Below are positions 58,963 to 64,000 of a DNA stretch of 64,000 nt, piece after piece (within the stretch, counting starts at the first letter, position 1; each line of letters opens with the position of its first letter). Origin of the DNA: Pseudomonas entomophila (GTDB lineage Bacteria > Pseudomonadota > Gammaproteobacteria > Pseudomonadales > Pseudomonadaceae); the NCBI RefSeq assembly GCF_029193575.1, contig NZ_JARGCS010000019.1, positions 124,001 to 188,000 of the forward strand, written 5' to 3'. Below the pieces are notes generated by a model. It ran no database searches, was not told where the DNA came from, and worked only from the letters and a program-made list of their open reading frames with translations. A program made the translations under genes and the position numbers.

Positions 58963-60260
58963 GCTTTCGAATCCTCGCTAATAACTAATTTGCTAAGGTC
59001 GCCCGAAGCCTCGCCACCATTGGCCTGTGCCGAATTCTGCGGGATTTCAAATAAGGCCTCGGTAAGGCCGTGAATGGCGGTGAAGCCGATCCGATCAAGC
59101 CACGCATGCCACTTCTCCAGAGCCAACTTGCGCTGCTCCATGGCCTGCGTGTGGATGTAGGTGCTGGCGATCTTGCCCAACGAGTGATTGAGCAGCATCT
59201 CGCCGATGTGGCCGTCGATGCCGAGGTCGGTCCAGGTGGTGCGGGAGACCTTGCGCAGGTCGTGACTGGTCCACTCGCCCTGCCCCAGTCGGGTAAACAC
59301 CATGCTGGCCTGGGTCTCGCTCAATGGCTGGCCGCGACGGTTCGGGAACAGGTATGCCCCTCCGTAACCTTTGGCCTGCTGAATGGCGCGGTAGCGGATC
59401 AGCAGGGCCTGGATCTGGTCGGTCAGCGGCAAGCGGTGCTCGGTGCGATTCTTTGTGTGGGCGGCTGGAATGAACCATTCGGCAGCAGCCAAGGTGACAT
59501 CGCTCCAGCGCGCCATGCGGGTCTCACCGATTCGCGTGCCGTGAGCCAGCATCATCAAGGCCAGCATCGCGTCGCCGGGGCTTGCCTCGAATGCCTGGGC
59601 CAGCTGCTGCATCAGCTCGGGCAGGTGCACGCCCCGCAGCCGGGCCGCCTTTGCGGTGATCCGTGCCTTGGTGAAGTCACTGAACCGCACTCCCGCCATG
59701 GGGTTGCTATCGATCATCTCCAGCTTCAGAGCCTGGCGGAAGGCAGTGAGCAGCATCCCGAACATCTGCCGGATATAGGACAGCGACAGCTTGGCCTGGC
59801 ATGGCCAGATAAGGTGTTTGTCGATCAACTCAGCGGTGACGTACTTGACTGGCAGATCGCCCAGGCACGGCCGCAGATGCTGACCCACTGCGGCGTGGGT
59901 TGCTGCTTTGCGCTTCGCCGAGAGGGAACGGTCGCGGGCCATTCGGTCAACGTACCAGTCGAGCAGCTGCCCTACCGTCGCCATGCCCGAGACGACGGGC
60001 GCAGTGGCCGGGGAGCGCAGCAGGCGCTGACGCAGAGCAGGTAGTTCGGCAATCACTGCCGCCACGCTCAATTCGGGCCAGCGGGCGACCGGCACCCACT
60101 TCTTGCCGCGCACCAGGTGCCAGGTAGCACGCTCACGGTTGCTCCAGAAACGCAGGTACAGGCCGGGGTGGCGCGGGTCACGCAGATCGCGCACGGACAG
60201 GTCGGCGGCCTGGCGGCGCACCTCCGCCTCGCTCAGCTTCACTTCACGGGTCGCGCTCAT
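58959..60260 (-). CDS. Tyrosine recombinase / integrase
   Basis: A 433-residue enzyme with an N-terminal arm-binding domain (about 1-90), core-binding SAM-like domain (about 95-190) and catalytic domain with the full set: Arg243 (HGTRIGE), Lys270, His333-x-x-Arg336 (SHDLR), His359 and Tyr368 (STYIH). It should carry out integration and excision. Unusually it lies inside the early operon, overlapping both neighbours, 28 kb from the visible att site. ATG 60260 has CGTGAAGTG-like bases upstream and fits the family N-terminus. Confidence 0.92.
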   Translation of the reverse strand: MSATREVKLSEAEVRRQAADLSVRDLRDPRHPGLYLRFWSNRERATWHLVRGKKWVPVARWPELSVAAVIAELPALRQRLLRSPATAPVVSGMATVGQLLDWYVDRMARDRSLSAKRKAATHAAVGQHLRPCLGDLPVKYVTAELIDKHLIWPCQAKLSLSYIRQMFGMLLTAFRQALKLEMIDSNPMAGVRFSDFTKARITAKAARLRGVHLPELMQQLAQAFEASPGDAMLALMMLAHGTRIGETRMARWSDVTLAAAEWFIPAAHTKNRTEHRLPLTDQIQALLIRYRAIQQAKGYGGAYLFPNRRGQPLSETQASMVFTRLGQGEWTSHDLRKVSRTTWTDLGIDGHIGEMLLNHSLGKIASTYIHTQAMEQRKLALEKWHAWLDRIGFTAIHGLTEALFEIPQNSAQANGGEASGDLSKLVISEDSKA

Positions 60261-60685
60261 GCGGACACCGTTGCGGGTTGCAGCAGGTAGCTGCGAATGG
60301 TCTGTACCGCGTCGATGCTGCCCCGGCACACCACCGCCAGGTAACCTTCGCGGTGCAGTTTCTGCAGGTAGGCGTCCTGGCTCGGCGACACCGGCGCGTC
60401 AAACGGCGGGTTGGCCTTGAACTCGATGTACAGGCCGAACCAGCCGCCGCGGGCCATCGGCAGGACCAGGTCCGGCACGCCCGCCTTGACGCCCTGCCCC
60501 TTCAGCTTGGCGGCCACGGCCTTGACGCGGTGCCCACCGTTCGGGACGTGGTAGATCAGGGCGTAGGCCTCAGGGAAGCGCACTTGCAGCTCCTGCATCA
60601 GCGCGGCCTGCTCCAGGCCCTCGCGGTCGACGGGTTTGGCGCGCGCGGCGCGCGGCTTGTGCGGGCGAATGGTTGGCGGCTTCAC
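60257..60685 (-). CDS. VRR-NUC nuclease
   Basis: A 142-residue PD-(D/E)XK nuclease of the VRR-NUC family: HVPNGGHR, GVKAGVPDLVLP, YIEFKA (catalytic Glu-x-Lys) and SPSQDAYLQKL. Stand-alone VRR-NUC proteins of phages cut branched DNA such as Holliday junctions. It overlaps the recombinase start (4 bp) and the upstream gene (4 bp). Confidence 0.9.
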   Translation of the reverse strand: MKPPTIRPHKPRAARAKPVDREGLEQAALMQELQVRFPEAYALIYHVPNGGHRVKAVAAKLKGQGVKAGVPDLVLPMARGGWFGLYIEFKANPPFDAPVSPSQDAYLQKLHREGYLAVVCRGSIDAVQTIRSYLLQPATVSA

Positions 60686-60978
60686 GCGACCAGCACCCCC
60701 TCGTTGAGCAGCGCCGCCTGGGTGCGCATGACGCCCTCGGCGTGGTACTGGCGGGCGGTCTCGCGATCAATCGCACGACTGCGACCGTCGCAAGCATCGT
60801 GGCAGGCGCTGCAAGACCATGCGCCCTGCAGGTCGTGGGGCTTCTTTCCGACGCCGCAGGTGCCGGCCAGGCGGTAGTGGGCGAGCACGGTGGTTTCAGG
60901 ATTGCCGTTGCACACGCCAGGGATGCGCACCTGGCACTCCCGGCCGCGCGCGGCCTTGGTCAGTTTGGTCTGGCGCAC
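60682..60978 (-). CDS. DUF1364-like HNH-type nuclease
   Basis: The 98-residue product matches the DUF1364 type: RGRECQVRIPGVCNGNPETTVLAHY with CGVGKKP and WSCSACHDACDGR, i.e. a zinc-ribbon, HNH-like fold. These replace lambda Nin-region genes and probably process DNA junctions. GGAGGCGACG precedes ATG 60978. Confidence 0.82.
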   Translation of the reverse strand: MRQTKLTKAARGRECQVRIPGVCNGNPETTVLAHYRLAGTCGVGKKPHDLQGAWSCSACHDACDGRSRAIDRETARQYHAEGVMRTQAALLNEGVLVA

Positions 60979-61005
60979 GACGTCGCCTCCTTGCAGGTTG
61001 ATTGA

Positions 61006-61689
61006 TCAGCGGCCAGCCAGGCGGGCGCGCATGGCGGCCAGAGCGGAATTGCCAACCTCTGGTGTGCGTGTTCCGGCCACCTCGGCGGGCAGTGCCAGTG
61101 GCATTTTCTGCAGCGGTTCCCCGGCCATAATCCGGCGCACCGCGATGGTGTAGTTGCGCTCAAACAGCTTCGAGCTGGCATCGGCGGGCAGCTTGTTCAG
61201 GTTCTCGAACCCGCATTCCTTGGCGGCGTGCCATACCGCGTCATGACTCCATCTGCCCTTCCCTGCCATGGCCGGGTGAGCATTGCGGGTGGCCTCGCGG
61301 AAGGCGGCTTCCTGAGTCGGCAAGCCGAGCATTTCGGGGGATGGCTGGCACCATCCGATGAACTCGCCGGGTGGCGGGATGAACGCCGCGCCCGACTGCC
61401 TGCACCGCATGAGGCCGAACTGCAGCTGCTCGGGGCTGCTGATTCCAGCCTCGAGGAAGGCTGTCAGCCACTGCTGCTTGGAGGCGGTGTAGGTCGCCTG
61501 GTCTGGCCACGCTTGCTTCCATGCGGTACAGATCGAACGCAGATCGCGGAACAGGTCGTTGATCACCGCCGCGGTCTTGCGGTTGAGTTCGGCCTTGACG
61601 TCAGCTGGCAACTCGTAGCCTGTCGAGATGTGTTGGCCGGACTGCACCTTGGCCCACAACCCATGCGTGACGACGGCAACCGGATTCAC
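61006..61689 (-). CDS. Replication protein P-like helicase loader
   Basis: A 227-residue protein with lambda-P-family features: AVINDLFRDLRSICTAWKQAWPDQATYTASKQQWLTAFLEAGI and GFLRCRQSGAAFIPPPGEFIGWCQPSP-like segment (FGLMRCRQSGAAFIPPPGEF). It should deliver host DnaB to the phage origin. GTG 61689 overlaps the O stop (GTGA). Confidence 0.85.
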   Translation of the reverse strand: MNPVAVVTHGLWAKVQSGQHISTGYELPADVKAELNRKTAAVINDLFRDLRSICTAWKQAWPDQATYTASKQQWLTAFLEAGISSPEQLQFGLMRCRQSGAAFIPPPGEFIGWCQPSPEMLGLPTQEAAFREATRNAHPAMAGKGRWSHDAVWHAAKECGFENLNKLPADASSKLFERNYTIAVRRIMAGEPLQKMPLALPAEVAGTRTPEVGNSALAAMRARLAGR

Positions 61690-62414
61690 TGGACACCCCC
61701 GCTCTCGATCCATGACGTGTCGCCGTCATCGAACGGCTGCCCGCCATTGGCAGTGCGCAGCGGTACGACCTTGGCCGCGCTCGCAAGATCGCGCTTGATC
61801 CAACCGACCAGTTCGGCAATCCATTGACTCTCGGTCTTGGCTAGCCCCTTGGCGTCGTGATGGACAACGAACTGCGCAGTGGCCTTTTCCGAGAACTCTG
61901 CGATAGGGACGCCCGAGCGCTTGGCGTAAGCCTCAAGCTGCACCTGGTCAGGAACCCACTCGAGGAACATTGCGAACGGCTCGCGCGGAGAGTGTGTATT
62001 ACTTCCCTTCCCTTCCTTTCCGGGGGTGAGGCCTCGAACATCGCTAGACGAGCCTTCGTCTATGCCTCGACTATCACTCGTCGAGGGCTCAACGAAATCC
62101 GGGTGCTTTACGGTAGGCCTGTCGATCTTCTGGTGGCGCCAGCCATTGACGTGCAGGTACTGCTTCGACGCAGCCTCGTAAGGGGTGATCAAGCGGTTCG
62201 CCACCAGCTCAGTGAGCAGCCCATCGACCGCCTGCGCGGTGATATCGTCGCCAGGGAACACGAGCGCCTTGATGGTCTTAGGAGACATCGGGTGGTTGCC
62301 TGCGTCATCGCAGAAGTTCCAGAGACCGATGAAGAGGAGTCGAGCCATCGCCGAGCACTCCATGACCTGTTCGCTGGTCCAAAACTCCGGCTTGATGGTG
62401 CGGATACGAGCCAT
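61686..62414 (-). CDS. Replication initiator, lambda O-like
   Basis: A 242-residue protein. The N-terminal domain MARIRTIKPEFWTSEQVMECS and a winged-helix (FIGLWNFCDDAGNHPMSPKTIKALVFPGDD) bind the origin. A low-complexity linker (about 108-145, STSDSRGIDEGSSSDVRG) leads to a DnaT-like C-terminal domain (WIAELVGWIKRDLASA) that contacts other replication proteins. The DNA of the linker holds candidate iterons, as in lambda O. It is preceded directly by the 34-codon gene. Confidence 0.85.
   Translation of the reverse strand: MARIRTIKPEFWTSEQVMECSAMARLLFIGLWNFCDDAGNHPMSPKTIKALVFPGDDITAQAVDGLLTELVANRLITPYEAASKQYLHVNGWRHQKIDRPTVKHPDFVEPSTSDSRGIDEGSSSDVRGLTPGKEGKGSNTHSPREPFAMFLEWVPDQVQLEAYAKRSGVPIAEFSEKATAQFVVHHDAKGLAKTESQWIAELVGWIKRDLASAAKVVPLRTANGGQPFDDGDTSWIESGGVQ
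62031..62085. other. Candidate phage replication origin (two iterons in gene O)
   Basis: Two 22-bp direct repeats begin 33 bp apart: GCCTCGAACATCGCTAGACGAG is not exact but 17 of 22 positions agree with the copy starting at 62,064. Each also contains inverted arms (TAGACGA/TCGTCTA; CCTCGAC/GTCGAGG). A pyrimidine tract (ACTTCCCTTCCCTTCC) adjoins at about 62,001. They encode the flexible linker of O, the place of the lambda origin. Confidence 0.55.
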
Positions 62415-62518
62415 TACAGACGCCCTCCCTTGCCATGAACCTGATTCGTCAGACTCAGCGAATCATCGAAATCTGATGCGGAATGCGCGGTGTTGCCTGC
62501 ATCGTCTTCGCGGTGCAT
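62414..62518 (-). CDS. Small phage protein, 34 aa, upstream of O
   Basis: ATG 62518 opens MHREDDAGNTAHSASDFDD and ends KGGRL at a TAA that overlaps the O start (TAATG). AGGTCG-type weak ribosome site. Overlap with O suggests translational coupling. It is too short to assign; it occupies the place of cII or a leader peptide but has no HTH. Confidence 0.5.
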   Translation of the reverse strand: MHREDDAGNTAHSASDFDDSLSLTNQVHGKGGRL

Positions 62519-62545
62519 AATCGACCTCGTTGTTTGTTACAGAAG

Positions 62546-62571
62546 ACCGCCCTGCCAGGCGGTTTTTTTTC
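62546..62571 (+). terminator. Plus-strand intrinsic terminator between cro and O
   Basis: ACCGCC CTGCCA GGCGGT followed by TTTTTTTT is a good terminator on the plus strand. All genes here run on the minus strand, so it would stop antisense transcripts heading toward cro and the operators. Confidence 0.7.
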
Positions 62572-62635
62572 GCCTGCTGTTCGGGCACTGGATGCATGAA
62601 CAGCGGGGCGAACTCACTACTGGCGCAAGGCCAAG

Positions 62636-62860
62636 TCACCCATAATCCTTCTCACACGCACCAGCGTGCAGCGAAGACGGCCGGCTCGGAAACGGACGCA
62701 GTTCCTCCCCGCTCATCGTTCCGTCTTCGTTCTCGATCACGAAAATCACCCGGCCAGCCTTCATCGCCTTGGCGATGGCAGGGGCGCTCACATCAAGCCC
62801 CTTGGCGACGGCGGTCTGGCCGATTCGCTCAACAAGCTCAGGCAGCAGTGTTCGGTTCAT
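62636..62860 (-). CDS. cro: Cro-like repressor
   Basis: A 74-residue protein that aligns well with lambda Cro: a helix-turn-helix FGQT-type region (RIGQTAVAKGLDVSAPAIAKAMKAGR), then VIFVIENEDGTMSGEELRPFPS, the beta hairpin and PFPS ending of lambda Cro. It switches off the repressor promoter early in the lytic cycle by binding OR3. ATG 62860 follows TGAGGCAATGCC. It is the first gene of the leftward early operon. Confidence 0.92.
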   Translation of the reverse strand: MNRTLLPELVERIGQTAVAKGLDVSAPAIAKAMKAGRVIFVIENEDGTMSGEELRPFPSRPSSLHAGACEKDYG

Positions 62861-62888
62861 GGCATTGCCTCAGTGGTGAATGCGCATG

Positions 62889-62955
62889 ATGTTAACCGCC
62901 GGTTAGCATTTCTTCAATACCGGCGGTTGAGGCAGTTAAATTAACCTCCGGTTAA
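62889..62955. promoter_or_regulatory. Operator region with three operators, pR and pRM
   Basis: Three near-palindromes share the core TTAACCNCCGGTTAA: 62,892-62,906 (TTAACCGCCGGTTAG), 62,916-62,930 (AATACCGGCGGTTGA) and 62,941-62,955 (TTAACCTCCGGTTAA). Centres are 24 and 25 bp apart. pR for cro (minus) has -35 TTGAAG (62,917-62,912), a 17-bp spacer and -10 TAACAT (62,894-62,889), so the cro-proximal operator lies between -35 and -10. The operator nearest cI overlaps the weak pRM. Confidence 0.92.
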
Positions 62956-62964
62956 ATTCCGCGC

Positions 62965-63852
62965 ATGACGAAAAAGAAAGATCTTTCCCCGGAACTGAAG
63001 GCCGAGTGCGACGCAGCCAAGAGGCTGTTCACTCAGAAGAAAAATGCATTGGGCCTGACGCAGGCAAAGGTGGCCGAGGCTGCTGACATTTCGCCGGCAG
63101 GCGTCGCCATGTACCTGAATGGCACCAACCCCCTGAATGCGAAATTCGCCGTTGTGCTCTCTAAGCTTCTTCAAGAGCCTGTGGATCGGTTCAGTCCTCG
63201 CCTGGCTGCTGAGCTAGCGCAGATGCAGGGTGCCCAGGTGGAGAGTGCTGAAAACACTGGGAGCACGGCAGCTGAAAAGGTCCTAGAGATGCTGCGCAAA
63301 CATGGCGGCAAGTCGCTGGATGCAACGGCCCAGGACAAGATTGCGAGGGCGGTCGCCGACAGCCTGTCCGAATCTTCGAGTCCGTCAGCAGTGACCAGCC
63401 AGGCGGCAAAAATGTTCGCACCAGGTCATGGCGATATCTCAATCCCCCAGTACGACATTCGAGCCGCGATGGGCCACGGCCAGGTGCCGGCCGAGTACAA
63501 CGAAGTCATCAGGAATGTGGTAATCCGCGAAGAGGTGCTGCGCGAGAAAGGTGTGACTTACACCTCAGCGCAGGCGCTGTCGATGATCACAGGATGGGGG
63601 CAGAGCATGGAGGGGACGATCAACGACAAAGATCCGGTGATCGTTGACCGCGGCGTGAACGATTACCAAGGTGAAGGCGTGTATGTGCTCACTTGGCATG
63701 GCGATCTGCTGATCAAGCGCCTGCAGCGTAAGGATGAGGATCATGTTTGGTTGATTTCTGATAACAAAATATACGATAAGCAACCAGCCAGATTCGATGA
63801 CGTTACCATCCATGCAAAAGTCCTGCTGGTTTGGAACGCACGTAAAATATAG
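62965..63852 (+). CDS. cI-type phage repressor (HTH + S24-like domain)
   Basis: A 295-residue repressor. The N-terminal HTH_3 domain (about 15-75) has LTQAKVAEAADISPAGVAMYLNG. A Ser/Ala-rich linker leads to an S24/LexA-like C-terminal domain (about 155-290) with Ser214 (GQSMEG) and Lys251 (LLIKRLQ). The expected Ala-Gly cleavage dipeptide is not evident: the corresponding place reads RAAMGHGQ. It is preceded by no clear ribosome site, as for leaderless pRM transcripts. It maintains lysogeny. Confidence 0.9.
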   Translation: MTKKKDLSPELKAECDAAKRLFTQKKNALGLTQAKVAEAADISPAGVAMYLNGTNPLNAKFAVVLSKLLQEPVDRFSPRLAAELAQMQGAQVESAENTGSTAAEKVLEMLRKHGGKSLDATAQDKIARAVADSLSESSSPSAVTSQAAKMFAPGHGDISIPQYDIRAAMGHGQVPAEYNEVIRNVVIREEVLREKGVTYTSAQALSMITGWGQSMEGTINDKDPVIVDRGVNDYQGEGVYVLTWHGDLLIKRLQRKDEDHVWLISDNKIYDKQPARFDDVTIHAKVLLVWNARKI

Positions 63853-63877
63853 CAGCATGTAACATGGAAAGGATTCA

Positions 63878-64000
63878 ATGAGACTTAGTTACTACGGGTA
63901 CTACTTAACTCACAAAATGAACTACGGAAGGCATCTAGTTGACCTCTCCCAATTCATTTTATCTTTTGCCGAGTGCGAAGATGCCAACCTCAAAGGACGG
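63878..64000 (+). CDS. Hypothetical protein downstream of cI, 5' end only
   Basis: GGAAAGG precedes ATG 63878, which opens MRLSYYGYYLTHKMNYGRH and runs off the right edge (41 codons). The DNA is AT-rich compared with the rest of the prophage. Genes just downstream of a phage repressor are often lysogenic-conversion or immunity genes, but nothing here identifies the function. Confidence 0.55.
   Translation, partial: MRLSYYGYYLTHKMNYGRHLVDLSQFILSFAECEDANLKGR

Noticed and set aside
1..64000. CRISPR arrays, insertion sequences or transposases
   Set aside because: No regularly spaced repeats and no DDE or HUH transposase motifs were found; the only recombinase is the phage tyrosine recombinase.

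Overview
The window is high-GC DNA from a Pseudomonas, most likely of the P. putida group. The evidence is the gene content and order: oprI, aroF-type DAHP synthase, tesA/ybbA/ybbP, greB, tatD, then ppiD-hupB-lon-clpX-clpP-tig. REP-like hairpins of P. putida type also occur between host genes. All function calls come from reading the translated sequence and remembered family motifs; no database search was run.

Host part (1 to about 31,150). Bases 1-21,000 are ordinary housekeeping: a universal stress protein (partial), a frameshifted ketopantoate reductase gene, DAHP synthase, lipoprotein OprI, an L,D-transpeptidase, the divergent tesA / ybbA-ybbP group, an MFS pump with a MocR-type regulator, greB, a DoxX protein, an MltF-like transglycosylase, TatD, a chemoreceptor, a thioesterase, a CHAD protein and a patatin-like protein. 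Bases 21,100-29,600 hold the protein-quality-control cluster, all on the minus strand: tig, clpP, clpX, lon (with a good sigma-32-like promoter), hupB and ppiD. Next come a small conserved gene, an alpha/beta-hydrolase lipoprotein, a terminator and the displaced 3' part of a tRNA-Leu(UAG) gene.

Prophage part (about 31,150 to beyond 64,000). The 54-bp tRNA-Leu 3' fragment at 31,150-31,203 marks the left attachment site. The right end, with the presumed intact tRNA, lies outside the window. The prophage is a lambda-like siphovirus with an HK97-type head, and most of it is transcribed right to left. From right to left: a cI-type repressor (plus strand) faces cro (minus strand) across three operators spaced as in lambda; then a 34-codon gene, O-like and P-like replication genes with candidate iterons inside O, three nuclease-type genes, a tyrosine recombinase, two small genes and a Q-type antiterminator. 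A promoter overlaps the end of Q and is followed by a terminator, like lambda pR'-tR'. The late operon follows: small genes, lambda-type holin, HNH protein, terminase, a protease-capsid fusion, portal, head completion genes, tail tube, tail chaperone G/GT with a lambda-type slippery site, tape measure, M-L-K-I-J, side-fibre genes, a lambda-R-like endolysin and nested Rz/Rz1 spanins. At the left end a SRAP (HMCES/YedK-like) gene on the plus strand sits behind a consensus LexA box.

The most interesting observations are: (1) a recurring terminator-hairpin plus ribosome-site cassette in front of at least six late genes, downstream of a Q/pR'-like start; (2) a protease-capsid fusion with a strong internal start for free capsid protein, and a portal gene placed after the capsid; (3) a canonical GGGAAAG frameshift site; (4) the SOS-controlled SRAP gene at the prophage edge; (5) a recombinase gene embedded in the early operon, far from the visible att site; (6) a small zinc-ribbon membrane protein between the tail chaperone and tape measure genes.
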